Source: Sphingopyxis sp. GW247-27LB
GTDB lineage: Bacteria > Pseudomonadota > Alphaproteobacteria > Sphingomonadales > Sphingomonadaceae
Length of the DNA stretch: 64,000 bases
Assembly: GCF_002277025.1 (NCBI RefSeq)
Contig: NZ_NIWD01000015.1
Span: forward strand, 62,001-126,000
Direction of reading: 5' to 3'
Part shown: positions 42,397-51,382 of the stretch, one piece after another
How the letters are laid out: every line of letters starts with the position of its first letter
Numbering within the stretch: position 1 is the first letter of the stretch
Notes under the pieces: model-generated
What the model was told of the DNA's origin: nothing
The model's input: only the letters and a program-made list of their open reading frames with translations
Databases searched by the model: none
Program-made: the position numbers and the translations under genes

Positions 42397-43524
42397 TCAG
42401 CCCTTTTTCCACACGGTGCGATTGACGTAGCCGGTGTAGCTCATGACCGCGCGCAGGATCTTTCGCGACACGTTGGGTACATTGTAATCGGCCACCACCT
42501 CGAACTGCCGTTCCTCCGCGTTGTGCTGCGCGGTGACGACGCGGATCGAATCGAGGATGTCGTCGCGCTTCAGGCCGGTCATGATCAGCGTGCCGACGTC
42601 CATCCCCTCGGGCCGCTCGTGCGCGTTGCGCAGCGTGATCGCGGGAAGGTTGAGCAGGCTCGCCTCTTCGGAGATGGTGCCGCTGTCCGACAGGACGCAG
42701 AACGCAGATTTCTGCAGCTTCACATAGTCGAAGAAACCCATCGGCGCCTGATAGCGCACGCGCGGATCGACCGGCGCATTGGCCAGATCGGCGATGCGCT
42801 TCTGCGTGCGCGGATGGGTCGACACGATCACCGGCATGTCGAACTCCTCGGCCGCGGCCGACAGGCCCTGCATCAGCTGCTCCAGGTTGCGCGGATCGTC
42901 GACATTCTCCTCGCGGTGGACGCTCGCGATGAAATATTTTCCGGCCTCCAGCCCCTCGCGCGCCAGCACGTCCGACGCGTCGATCTCGGCGGCGAAATGG
43001 TCGAGCACCTCGCGCATATGACTGCCCGACTTGATGATCGTCTCGGGGCGGATGCCCTCGGCGATCAGGTAGCGGCGGCCATGCTCGGTCAGCACGAAAT
43101 TGATGTCGCTCAAATGGTCGAGCACCTTGCGGTTGAGTTCCTCGGGGACGCGCTGGTCGAAGCAGCGGTTGCCCGCCTCCATGTGGAATACCGGGATCTG
43201 GCGGCGCTTCGCGGGGATCACCGCGAGGCAGCTGTTGGTATCGCCATAGAGGAGCACCGCGTCGGGCTTTTCGAGCTCGAGCACGTCGTCGACCTTCGAG
43301 ATCACCTCGGCGATCGTCTTCGCGGCGTTGGCGCCTGCGGCGTTCAGGAAGTGGTCGGGCTTGCGGATGCCCAGATTGTCGAAGAAAACCTGGTTGAGCT
43401 CATAGTCGTAATTCTGGCCGGTGTGGACCAGCACATGGTTCACATGCGCCTCGAACTCTGCGATCACGCGGCACATCTTGATGATTTCGGGGCGCGTCCC
43501 GACGATCGTCATCACCTTCATCAT
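42397..43524 (-). CDS. UDP-N-acetyl sugar 2-epimerase (FnlC/WbjD/WbvD-like)
   Basis: A 375-residue non-hydrolysing 2-epimerase of the WecB superfamily: TIVGTRPEIIKM at the N-terminus, HTGQNYDYELNQVFF, HMEAGNRCFDQRVPEE, SVHREENVDD, SDSGTISEEA. The sequences HTGQNYD and GNRCFDQRVPEE are those of the FnlC/Cap5G branch, which inverts C2 of UDP-2-acetamido-2,6-dideoxy-L-hexoses, rather than of WecB. It lies immediately after the RmlD-like gene (one base between) and completes the L-sugar pathway begun by the gene at 44450-45484. Confidence 0.9.
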   Translation of the reverse strand: MMKVMTIVGTRPEIIKMCRVIAEFEAHVNHVLVHTGQNYDYELNQVFFDNLGIRKPDHFLNAAGANAAKTIAEVISKVDDVLELEKPDAVLLYGDTNSCLAVIPAKRRQIPVFHMEAGNRCFDQRVPEELNRKVLDHLSDINFVLTEHGRRYLIAEGIRPETIIKSGSHMREVLDHFAAEIDASDVLAREGLEAGKYFIASVHREENVDDPRNLEQLMQGLSAAAEEFDMPVIVSTHPRTQKRIADLANAPVDPRVRYQAPMGFFDYVKLQKSAFCVLSDSGTISEEASLLNLPAITLRNAHERPEGMDVGTLIMTGLKRDDILDSIRVVTAQHNAEERQFEVVADYNVPNVSRKILRAVMSYTGYVNRTVWKKG

Positions 43525-43525
43525 A

Positions 43526-44401
43526 TTATCGGCTTTCGATCCTGCTGCGCTTCATGGTCTCGACCAGGTCGGGCCACGAAGGCGGGGTGTATCCGGTGGC
43601 CGCGCGGAAGCGGTCCGAGTTGAGCGAGCGGTCGATGACCAGCGAGGCATCGGGCTCGATCGCGATGTCATGGCCATAGGCGGCGCCGACGAGGCGCAGC
43701 AGGTCATATTTGGCGATCGGGTCGACCGAGACATGGTAGAGGCCGGTCAGTTCGGGGCGCGGCAGCACGAAGTCGCGCACGACGCGCGCCAGCTCGACCG
43801 TCGGCAGGCCCGAGAAGATCGCCTTGGTGAAGCCCTTGATCCCCTGCTTCTGCGCCAGGAACCATTCGACCAGCCCGTTCGCCGACGCGAGTTCGTGCCC
43901 GATGATCGACGTGCGCAGCGTCACCGCGTTCGGCGCCGCGACCTCGCCCAGATATTTGCTGAGCCCATAGACGTCGGTGGCGTCGGCCTTATCGGTTTCC
44001 AGATAGCCACCTTTCGCGCCCGAAAAGACGCAGTCGGTGCTGACATGGACCAACCGCGCGCCCGCGATCTCGGCGAGCTTTTGCAGCCGGTGCGGCAGCA
44101 GCGTGTTGATCGGCACCGCCGACGTCACCGCATTGCCGCTCGCGAGCTGCTTGATCAGCCCGACCGCGTTGATCACGACATCGGGCCGCGCTTCGGCAAA
44201 GACGCGCGCCAGGCTATCGCTGCTCTCGGCATCCAGGCCGACAACGAAGCTCGCTTCGCCGGCGATCTTTTCGAGCCGCGGACTGACCGAACGCACCGCA
44301 CCGATCGCCGCATAGCCCTCCGACTGCGCGAAGGTCCGCAGCATCGCGGTACCCAGCATCCCGCTGGCGCCCAGCACCAGGACCCGAACTGGTTCAGCCA
44401 A
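43526..44401 (-). CDS. RmlD-like NDP-sugar 4-reductase (WbvR-type)
   Basis: A 291-residue SDR of the dTDP-4-dehydrorhamnose reductase family: VLVLGASGMLGTAM (residues 7-20), VSTDCVFSGAKGGY near residue 118, and YGLSK as the YxxxK catalytic pair. It lacks the C-terminal cupin found in FnlB/Cap5F of the UDP-L-FucNAc pathway and has the size of WbvR of Vibrio cholerae O37, which makes UDP-L-RhaNAc. It probably reduces the 4-keto-L sugar made by the neighbouring dehydratase. The start is TTG 44401, supported by GAAGGAGA eight bases upstream; no ATG is near. Confidence 0.87.
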   Translation of the reverse strand: MAEPVRVLVLGASGMLGTAMLRTFAQSEGYAAIGAVRSVSPRLEKIAGEASFVVGLDAESSDSLARVFAEARPDVVINAVGLIKQLASGNAVTSAVPINTLLPHRLQKLAEIAGARLVHVSTDCVFSGAKGGYLETDKADATDVYGLSKYLGEVAAPNAVTLRTSIIGHELASANGLVEWFLAQKQGIKGFTKAIFSGLPTVELARVVRDFVLPRPELTGLYHVSVDPIAKYDLLRLVGAAYGHDIAIEPDASLVIDRSLNSDRFRAATGYTPPSWPDLVETMKRSRIESR

Positions 44402-44449
44402 GAACCGTCTCCTTCAACCCGTTCGCCCCGGATCGCCCGAGGCCGAAAT

Positions 44450-45484
44450 TCAACCGCGCGGCCAGCCCTCGAGCTCCGCCTGCACCTCGGGAAGGCTGAG
44501 CAGCAGCCGCTTCACTCCTTCGACGTCGAGCCGCTCGGTGTTGTGCGAATGATAGTCGTCCATCGTCGCGGTCGTCGTCTCGCCCTCGCTGAAATAGGCG
44601 GCATAGTTGAGATCGCGGTCGTCGAGCCGCAGTCGCCAATAATCGCCCATATCCTCCGCGGTGCCCAGTTCCTGTGCGCTCGCGAGCGTTTCGTAGAGCT
44701 TCTCGGCGTGGCGCCAGCCGATCGCCTGCACCGGATGGTCGGGCGACCCGAACATCTCGACCAGCGCGGTCGCAAGATCGGCGATCGTCGACGCCGCAGC
44801 CTTCTTGATGAACAGATCGCCCTGCCGTGCGTGCAGGAAGGCGAAACGCACCAGCGCGACGCTGTCGCGCAGCGGCATCAGAAAGCGCGTCATATTGGGC
44901 TCGGTCACCGTGATCGGCTGGCCGTTCTTGATCTGGCGGATGAAGAGCGGGATCACCGATCCGCGCGAGCACATGACGTTGCCATAGCGCACGCAGCTGA
45001 TCGTCGTGGCGGCATTGGCGCCGATTTCGCGCGAGGCGGCCTGCGCCATCTTCTCCATCATCGCCTTCGACATGCCCATCGCGTTGATCGGCTGCACCGC
45101 CTTGTCGGTCGACAGGCAGACGAGGCTGCCGACGTCATGCTCGATCGACGCACGAATGACATTCTCCGATCCGACGATGTTGGTCCGCACCGCCTCCATC
45201 GGAAAGAATTCGCAGCTCGGCACCTGCTTGAGCGCGGCGGCATGGAAGACCGCGTCGACGCCCTTCACCGCACGCGAGACGCTCTCACGGTCGCGGACGT
45301 CGCCGACGAAGAAGCGCGCGCGCGTATCGCCAAGAATATTGCGCAGCGCATCCTGCTTCTCCTCGTCGCGGCTGAGGATGCGAACCTCTTCGATATCGCC
45401 GGCGAGCAGTTCGTTCACCATCGTCTTGCCGAACGAACCGGTGCCGCCGGTGATCAGGACGCGCTTAATCTCTCTTGCGCTCAT
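44450..45484 (-). CDS. UDP-GlcNAc 4,6-dehydratase, 5-epimerising (FnlA/WbjB/CapE family)
   Basis: A 344-residue soluble SDR with VLITGGTGSFGKTM (residues 9-22), HAAALKQVPSCEFFPMEA near residue 95, and MGMSK in place of YxxxK, as is typical for inverting dehydratases. It converts UDP-GlcNAc to UDP-2-acetamido-2,6-dideoxy-beta-L-arabino-4-hexulose, the entry point of UDP-L-FucNAc, UDP-L-RhaNAc and UDP-L-QuiNAc. It is followed by a 4-reductase and a 2-epimerase gene in pathway order. GGGAAGG precedes ATG 45484. Confidence 0.92.
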   Translation of the reverse strand: MSAREIKRVLITGGTGSFGKTMVNELLAGDIEEVRILSRDEEKQDALRNILGDTRARFFVGDVRDRESVSRAVKGVDAVFHAAALKQVPSCEFFPMEAVRTNIVGSENVIRASIEHDVGSLVCLSTDKAVQPINAMGMSKAMMEKMAQAASREIGANAATTISCVRYGNVMCSRGSVIPLFIRQIKNGQPITVTEPNMTRFLMPLRDSVALVRFAFLHARQGDLFIKKAAASTIADLATALVEMFGSPDHPVQAIGWRHAEKLYETLASAQELGTAEDMGDYWRLRLDDRDLNYAAYFSEGETTTATMDDYHSHNTERLDVEGVKRLLLSLPEVQAELEGWPRG

Positions 45485-45512
45485 CGTCGAAAAACCTTCC
45501 CAACAGCTACTG

Positions 45513-45528
45513 GAAGACCCGTGTCTTC
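45513..45528. repeat. Inverted repeat GAAGAC-N4-GTCTTC between two sugar operon segments
   Basis: Perfect six-base arms around CCGT in the 74-base gap between the UDP-sugar dehydrogenase and the dehydratase genes, the widest gap inside the leftward set. It may be an operator, a processing site or a weak terminator; no T-run follows on either strand. Confidence 0.35.
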
Positions 45529-45558
45529 AAAGGCGTGGCGACCGCAAACGCGCCGCAG

Positions 45559-46866
45559 TTACAGGCGTATTGCGTTCGCCTCCCGCGGCAGGACGTTCTT
45601 GAGGTCATAAACGACGTGATCGGCTTTGACGCACCCTGCGACAAGCCCCTCGGCGTCCTCGCGAAACTCGTCGTGCGCCACCGCGATCATCACGCCGTCA
45701 TAGGCACCGGCTTGCGGCCGATCGACCAGCGCCAACCCATATTCGTGCTGCGCCTCGGCCGCATCGGCCCAGGGGTCGTAGATATCGACCGCGACGCCAT
45801 AGGATTGCAGCTCGGCGATCACGTCGACCACGCGCGTATTGCGAAGGTCGGGGCAGTTTTCCTTGAAGGTCAGTCCCATCACCAGGACGCGCGCGCCATT
45901 GACCTGAATCCGCTGCTTCAGCATCGCCTTGACGAGTTGCTCGGCGACATAGGCGCCCATTCCATCGTTGAGGCGGCGGCCCGCGAGGATGATCTCCGGC
46001 CGGTAGCCGATCGCCTCCGCCTTGTGCGTCAGATAATAGGGATCGACCCCGATGCAGTGCCCGCCGACGAGGCCGGGGCGGAAGGGCAGAAAGTTCCACT
46101 TCGTCCCCGCTGCCTTCAGCACCGCCTCGGTATCGATGCCCATGCGGTTGAAAATGATCGCGAGTTCGTTGATCAGCGCGATGTTGAGGTCACGCTGGGT
46201 GTTCTCGATCACCTTCGCCGCCTCGGCGACGCGGATCGATTCCGCCTTGTATGTGCCCGCGGTGATGATCGAGGCATAGAGGCTGTCGACGAGCGACGCG
46301 ACCTCGGGCGTCGAACCCGACGTCACCTTACGGATCGACGGCAGGCGATGCTCCTTGTCGCCCGGATTGATGCGCTCGGGACTGTAGCCGCAAAAGAAAT
46401 CGCGATTGTAGGTGAGCCCCGACAGCCGTTCGAGCACGGGGACGCAATCCTCCTCGGTCGCGCCGGGATAGACGGTCGATTCATAAACGACGATATCGCC
46501 GCGCTTCAGCACCTTGCCGACGGTTTCCGACGCCTTGATCAGCGGCGTCAGGTCGGGGCGGCGATGCGCGTCGATGGGGGTCGGCACCGTCACGATATAG
46601 AGATTACAGCCGGCGATGTCGGCGGGATCGGTCGAGAAGCCAAGCTGCTTCGCCGCCGCCAGTTCCTCGGCGTCGGTCTCGAGCGTCGTATCCTCGCCGC
46701 GGCGCAGTGCATCGATGCGCGGCTGGTTGATGTCGAAGCCCACGACATCGCGGATGCGGCCGAACTCGACCGCGAGCGGCAACCCGACATAGCCGAGGCC
46801 GACGACCGCAATCTTGAGGTCCTCCAGCGCGGGGGGCACCGCCCGATCTGCGTTGTCCAGGCTCAT
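45559..46866 (-). CDS. UDP-N-acetylhexosamine 6-dehydrogenase (TviB/WbpO family)
   Basis: A 435-residue enzyme of the UDP-glucose/GDP-mannose dehydrogenase superfamily: [18 protein letters not shown] (residues 19-36), [26 protein letters not shown], and the catalytic Cys in [12 protein letters not shown]. The ERINPGD and [13 protein letters not shown] segments fit TviB/WbpO/CapL, which oxidise UDP-GlcNAc or UDP-GalNAc at C6 to the uronic acid using two NAD+. With the epimerase encoded upstream it could give UDP-GalNAcA or GlcNAcA. Its start overlaps the epimerase stop by four bases. Confidence 0.9.
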   Translation of the reverse strand: MSLDNADRAVPPALEDLKIAVVGLGYVGLPLAVEFGRIRDVVGFDINQPRIDALRRGEDTTLETDAEELAAAKQLGFSTDPADIAGCNLYIVTVPTPIDAHRRPDLTPLIKASETVGKVLKRGDIVVYESTVYPGATEEDCVPVLERLSGLTYNRDFFCGYSPERINPGDKEHRLPSIRKVTSGSTPEVASLVDSLYASIITAGTYKAESIRVAEAAKVIENTQRDLNIALINELAIIFNRMGIDTEAVLKAAGTKWNFLPFRPGLVGGHCIGVDPYYLTHKAEAIGYRPEIILAGRRLNDGMGAYVAEQLVKAMLKQRIQVNGARVLVMGLTFKENCPDLRNTRVVDVIAELQSYGVAVDIYDPWADAAEAQHEYGLALVDRPQAGAYDGVMIAVAHDEFREDAEGLVAGCVKADHVVYDLKNVLPREANAIRL

Positions 46867-47879
46867 TTCCCCTTATACTCCCGGAACCAGGCAACGAAGT
46901 TGGCAACGCCTTCGCGAAAATCGGTCGCAGGCCGATAGCCGGTCAGCCGTTCGAGCAGCGAGGCATCGGCCCAGGTAACCGGGACGTCGCCCGCCTGCAT
47001 CGGCATGTAATTGCGGATCGCCTCGAGCCCCAGACTCGTCTCGATCGCCTCGATGAAGTCGAGCAGGCGCACCTTGTCGTTGTTGCCGATGTTGACGATG
47101 CGGAACGGCGCGACCGGGCTCAGCGAATCCCCCTCGACGATATCGGCGCGCGAGGCCGGGCGCTCCGGCACGGCGTCGATCAGCAGGCGGATCGCACGGA
47201 CGAGGTCGTCGACATAGGTGAAGTCGCGGTACATGTCGCCGTGGTTGTAAATGTCGATCGGCCGGCCATCGAGCATCGCGTCGACGAATTTGTAGAGCGC
47301 CAGGTCGGGGCGTCCCCAGGGGCCGTAAACGGTGAAGAAACGGAACATCGTCGTCGGCAGATTCCACAGATGGGCATAGGAATGCGCCATCGCTTCATTC
47401 GCCTTCTTTGTGGCCGAATAGATCGTGATCTGTGTGTCGGCCTTGTCGGTTTCCCGAAACGGCATATCCTCGTTGACCCCGTAAACCGACGAGGTCGATG
47501 CCATCAAAAGATGCGCAACGGACAAGCGCCTGGCCGCTTCCATCACGTTGAAAGTCCCCACGACATTGCTGTCGATGAAGGCGCGCGGGTTTTCGAGGCT
47601 GTAGCGCACACCCGCCTGCGCGGCGAGGTGGACGATGACATCGGGCTGGAAGGCATCGATCGTCGTGTCGAGCAGCGCCTGATCCTCGAGCATCCCCTCG
47701 GTCGCGGAGAAATTCGGATTCTGGAGCAGGTGCTGGTGGCGCGCCTGCTTCAGCCGGACGTCGTAATAATCGGTCATGCCGTCATAGCCGGCGACCGTGA
47801 AGCCTTCGGCGAGCAGCAGCTTCGCCAGATGAAAACCGATGAAGCCGGCGGTACCGGTCACGAATATCTTGCGCTGCAC
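46863..47879 (-). CDS. NAD-dependent UDP-sugar 4-epimerase (UDP-glucuronate epimerase-like)
   Basis: A 338-residue extended [22 protein letters not shown] at the N-terminus, the TSSVYG serine region, [12 protein letters not shown] with YxxxK, and [19 protein letters not shown], a signature of the UDP-glucuronate 4-epimerase group. It probably epimerises a UDP-uronic sugar at C4. I choose GTG 47879, which has GAGGACC seven bases upstream; the TTG at 47903 would overlap the previous gene. It is co-translated with the dehydrogenase gene and follows the unknown envelope gene after ten bases. Confidence 0.88.
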   Translation of the reverse strand: MQRKIFVTGTAGFIGFHLAKLLLAEGFTVAGYDGMTDYYDVRLKQARHQHLLQNPNFSATEGMLEDQALLDTTIDAFQPDVIVHLAAQAGVRYSLENPRAFIDSNVVGTFNVMEAARRLSVAHLLMASTSSVYGVNEDMPFRETDKADTQITIYSATKKANEAMAHSYAHLWNLPTTMFRFFTVYGPWGRPDLALYKFVDAMLDGRPIDIYNHGDMYRDFTYVDDLVRAIRLLIDAVPERPASRADIVEGDSLSPVAPFRIVNIGNNDKVRLLDFIEAIETSLGLEAIRNYMPMQAGDVPVTWADASLLERLTGYRPATDFREGVANFVAWFREYKGK

Positions 47880-47889
47880 GAAAAGGTCC

Positions 47890-49167
47890 TCAGTTGGGGG
47901 CAATGCCGTTCACTCCTTCAGCGGCAGGAACGGGGCGAGCATTCGCCCCTCCTCCGCCGGCGGGTGCCAGCGAGATGTTGCGGAAATATGCATCGACGCC
48001 CGCGGAATCGTCGAGCAGGGCGACGTCGATCGACAGCCAGTACCAGCGGCACGCGCTCTCGGGAATCGCGAACGGCGCGGCATGCTTGCCCGTCGCGAGC
48101 GATATGGGTTGGATTTTTGCGATTTTCATCCCCGGCTCGGCGCAGGTGACTCGCGCCATCAGGGTAGCTGGATCGATCGGCATCGACGCCGACAACGACC
48201 AGCCCAGCCTATAGTTCCCCGGCGACAACGAAACGAGTTGGCGCGCCGCAAAGCCGCGCGCGCCGCCGATCGCGGACACGAGAAGGTTCTTGTCCTTTTC
48301 GTCGATCGACGCGCCCAGCGTCCCCGATACGGCAAGCTGCCAGTCGAACGGCGGCAATTGCGGCTGCCGTTCGAAGTCCCCGTCCGACAACAGGTTGCCG
48401 GAGTTCCGTTCGCGCGCGAGACCCAACCCCTTGTACAAGGCATGGGCGGCGTCGAACTGGCCACGGTTCGTCAGGCCGATCGACAAATAGCGATCCCACC
48501 GGCTGATCGTGGCTTGCCGCCACGGTGCCCGTGCGACCGCCGCGCGCAATTTGGCCGCATTGAGAAGGCTGGCGGGGCGCTGGATGACTTGCTGCCAGTA
48601 GGCGTCGGACCAGCTTGGCGCGGGACCGATGACCGGAGTCAATGCGGCGACGGCCCCTTCCCTCGCCGTCGCATCGGCCATCGCGCCGACATAGGCCGCG
48701 CGCAAATCATTGTTTGTCAGCAACGAACGCGACAGCCAGCGGAAGAAGGCCGTGTCGTCACCACGCAGCGCGGCCGTCCTGATCTGTTCTTCGTTGATCA
48801 GCGAATTACGCCGCGTCAATTCTCCTGTCCGCGCGAGCAGCGATTGGCGCGCCTTGCCTTCGGGCATCGTCGGAATGATCAGGCTGAGCGCCGTCGACGA
48901 CAGCGGCTCGGCGCGATAGGCGGCGCGCGCCAGAGCGACCTCACTCTTCGTCGCGGCCGCCTTCGGATCCTTGAGGGTCCGGATACCATAAGTCATCATG
49001 GCGGAATTGGCGCGCGCGGTGCCGGTCGGCGGAAAACCCACGGCATAGGCAGCCGCAGGGGCCTTCACCTCGTTCGAGGTGACATAGGTCGACACGCCTA
49101 CACAAACGGCGAGTACGCTCGCCACCAGCCATCCCGCTGTACGATATGGTTTCACCGTTCGTCCCAA
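47890..49167 (-). CDS. Unknown envelope protein of the polysaccharide locus with C-terminal carbohydrate-binding-like domain
   Basis: I do not recognise a named family. The 425-residue protein has an N-terminal transmembrane segment or uncleaved signal (residues 10-30), an Ala/Arg-rich helical region (about 50-240) resembling degenerate TPR repeats, and a C-terminal beta-rich part (from about 255) starting NLLSDGDFERQPQLPPFDWQ, a phrase typical of jelly-roll carbohydrate-binding modules. It should face the periplasm. It lies 24 bases after the wzc gene and ten before the epimerase gene, so a role in polymer binding, chain-length control or export is plausible. Confidence 0.8.
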   Translation of the reverse strand: MGRTVKPYRTAGWLVASVLAVCVGVSTYVTSNEVKAPAAAYAVGFPPTGTARANSAMMTYGIRTLKDPKAAATKSEVALARAAYRAEPLSSTALSLIIPTMPEGKARQSLLARTGELTRRNSLINEEQIRTAALRGDDTAFFRWLSRSLLTNNDLRAAYVGAMADATAREGAVAALTPVIGPAPSWSDAYWQQVIQRPASLLNAAKLRAAVARAPWRQATISRWDRYLSIGLTNRGQFDAAHALYKGLGLARERNSGNLLSDGDFERQPQLPPFDWQLAVSGTLGASIDEKDKNLLVSAIGGARGFAARQLVSLSPGNYRLGWSLSASMPIDPATLMARVTCAEPGMKIAKIQPISLATGKHAAPFAIPESACRWYWLSIDVALLDDSAGVDAYFRNISLAPAGGGGANARPVPAAEGVNGIAPN

Positions 49168-49191
49168 ACGCTCAGTCGACGCACGCCCGCG

Positions 49192-51363
49192 TCAGGTCTT
49201 TTTCTCGTCGCCGTAGCTATAGCCGTAGCCGTAGCCATAGCCGTAGCCGTAAACCTGATTACGCGCGCCGACATTGGTGACGATCGCGCCGAACAGCTTG
49301 GCGCCCGACATGCGCAGGCGCGTCAGCGCCGTCGAAATCGCCCGGTTCTTGGTCGCATTGGCCTCGATAGTGAACACGACGCCTTCGACGCGGCGCGCGA
49401 TCAGCGGCGCGTCGGCCAAGCCGAGGAGCGGCGGCGAGTCGATCAGCACATGATCGTAGCGCGCCAGCAATGTGCTGATCAGCATCGGCAGGCGATCGCT
49501 GCCCAGCAATTCGGCGGCGTTCGGCGGCATCTGGCCCGCCGTGATGACCGAAAACCCGAATTTGGGGAGTTCGACGATCATGCCGTTCAGATCCTCGTCC
49601 CCCGACAGATAATGGCTGAGCCCGCGCTTGTTGGGCATGTCGAGATAGCGGTTGAGCGACGGGTTGCGGACGTCGGCGTCGATCAGGATCACCGACTTGC
49701 CCGTCGCCGCGAGTACCGTGGCGAGGCTGAGCGACGAGTTGCTCTTGCCTTCCTTCGGCCGCGACGAGGTCAGCATGATCGAGCGCGGCGCGCCATGTTC
49801 GGTCAGGAACGTCAGGTTCGTCATCAACGAGAAATAGGCTTCGTAAATCGCCGATTTCTTGTCGAGGATCGCGTCCGCGACATTCTGATCGAGCACTTCG
49901 GGGATCGTGCCGAGCAGCGGTAGACCGAAGCGTCCCACGACGTCCTGCGGATCGCGAACCGAGCTGTCCATCTTTTCGAGCAGGAACACGAGAGCGGCGG
50001 CGATCACCGTCCCGGCCAGCAACGCCAGCAGCAGATTGGTGAACAGCGAAGGGCTCGACGGCTTGTCGGCGACCTTGGCGTGGTCGACGACCGCAATATT
50101 GTTCGTGCCCACGCCCGACGCGCCGATTTCCTTGTAGCGTTGCAGCAACCCGTCATAGAGTTGGCGGTTCGAATCCACCTCGCGCTGCAGGATCGCCATC
50201 TGAATCGATTCGCGCTGCTGGGTGTTGTAATCGCGGGTCAGGCGATCGAGTTCGCCTTCGAGGTCGCGCTCGCGCTTGACCGCGGCATTATAGGCTTCGC
50301 GATTGCCCTGCGTTGAACGCGCGGTTTCAGTGGCGATGCTGCGGTCAAGATTGTCAACCTGAGCGCGCAGCGACACGACGGCGGGATAATCCTCTTCGAA
50401 TATGGTGCGCAGGCGGGCAAGCTCGGCGGCCGCCTCGGCGCGCTTTTGCCGCATATTGCCGATCGCGGGCGCGTTGATCTGGGCCACGCCCGTCTGCGTA
50501 TTGGACAGCTCGGCTTCGGCGGCAATGCGCAGTTGCCGCGCTTCGGCCAGCGCCTTGCTGACGGCCTCGATATCCGACCCCACCAACGTCTGCGTCTTCG
50601 TCTGTCCGTTGGGGTCGGTTTCCGACGAAATGGTCACGATGCCCTTACCCATCGTGTAATTGATGAGCGCGCGCTCGGAGGTTTCGAGATTCTGGCGCAG
50701 CGTCGTCAGGCGCGCCTCGAGATATTTGCGCGCGTCCGACGTCGCCGCGAACCGGCGATCGATGCTGGCTTGCACGAACTGCGTGACCCACAGGTCCGCG
50801 AGCTTCGCCGACAATTGCGGCGACGGAGTAGCGAAACCGACATCGACGAGGCTCGAGGTCCGAACCGGCGCCACCTGCAACTGTTCGAGCAGGATTTCGG
50901 CGGCTCGCTTGCTGAGGTCGCGGCGCTGCGCGCTCGTCATGCCAGCTTCGGGCGTATCGAGCTTGAAAGCGGCGGTGAACGCCTTGTCCGCGGTCAGATT
51001 GCCCGCCCGCACAACGCGGTCGGCCAGCGACCGCGACTGCAACAGCGAATATTGCGTGTTGTAAAAGGCGATCTCGTTGACCGGCGCGCTGTCGCGTTCG
51101 CCTTCGACCGACGTCGCGACAGGCGCGTCGGGCAGAATCTCGATCCGCGCGGTCGACGTATATTGCGGCGTGGCGAGGAAGGTCGCGAGCAGCCCCAGGA
51201 GAAGGCAGGCCGCGACAACACCGATCACCCAGTTGCGATGGTTGACGATGGCGGCGAAGACCCGTTCGAGGATCGGCAGCCCGCCGTCATCGTCATAGGC
51301 CGCATAGTGGTCTACGCCGTCGAGCGATGACAGGGAATCGCGCGTGGTGGCCAAATCATTCAT
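49192..51363 (-). CDS. wzc: Polysaccharide co-polymerase / BY-type tyrosine autokinase
   Basis: A 723-residue fusion of a Wzz/GumC co-polymerase and a CpsD-like kinase. Membrane helices are near residues 44-64 and 442-462, with a long coiled-coil periplasmic part (about 220-410). The kinase has Walker A SSRPKEGKS (533-541), Walker A' VILIDAD (558-564) and Walker B VLIDSPP (639-645). The tail carries seven alternating tyrosines (705-717). It controls polymer chain length and export through cyclic autophosphorylation, with Wza outside. The gene starts 19 bases after wza. Confidence 0.94.
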   Translation of the reverse strand: MNDLATTRDSLSSLDGVDHYAAYDDDGGLPILERVFAAIVNHRNWVIGVVAACLLLGLLATFLATPQYTSTARIEILPDAPVATSVEGERDSAPVNEIAFYNTQYSLLQSRSLADRVVRAGNLTADKAFTAAFKLDTPEAGMTSAQRRDLSKRAAEILLEQLQVAPVRTSSLVDVGFATPSPQLSAKLADLWVTQFVQASIDRRFAATSDARKYLEARLTTLRQNLETSERALINYTMGKGIVTISSETDPNGQTKTQTLVGSDIEAVSKALAEARQLRIAAEAELSNTQTGVAQINAPAIGNMRQKRAEAAAELARLRTIFEEDYPAVVSLRAQVDNLDRSIATETARSTQGNREAYNAAVKRERDLEGELDRLTRDYNTQQRESIQMAILQREVDSNRQLYDGLLQRYKEIGASGVGTNNIAVVDHAKVADKPSSPSLFTNLLLALLAGTVIAAALVFLLEKMDSSVRDPQDVVGRFGLPLLGTIPEVLDQNVADAILDKKSAIYEAYFSLMTNLTFLTEHGAPRSIMLTSSRPKEGKSNSSLSLATVLAATGKSVILIDADVRNPSLNRYLDMPNKRGLSHYLSGDEDLNGMIVELPKFGFSVITAGQMPPNAAELLGSDRLPMLISTLLARYDHVLIDSPPLLGLADAPLIARRVEGVVFTIEANATKNRAISTALTRLRMSGAKLFGAIVTNVGARNQVYGYGYGYGYGYSYGDEKKT
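49211..49252 (-). repeat. Hexanucleotide repeat coding the tyrosine tail of the kinase
   Basis: About seven copies of a TAGCCG-type hexamer (with two variants, TAGCTA and TAGCCA) code for alternating Gly-Tyr at the C-terminus. Gain or loss of whole units would stay in frame and change the number of phosphorylatable tyrosines. Confidence 0.75.
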
Positions 51364-51382
51364 GTTGCGATCCGTTCTCGAC

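Noticed and set aside
42397-43524. Assignment as a second wecB
   Set aside because: Active-site phrases HTGQNYD and GNRCFDQRVPEE, together with neighbouring FnlA and RmlD-like genes, place it in the FnlC branch.
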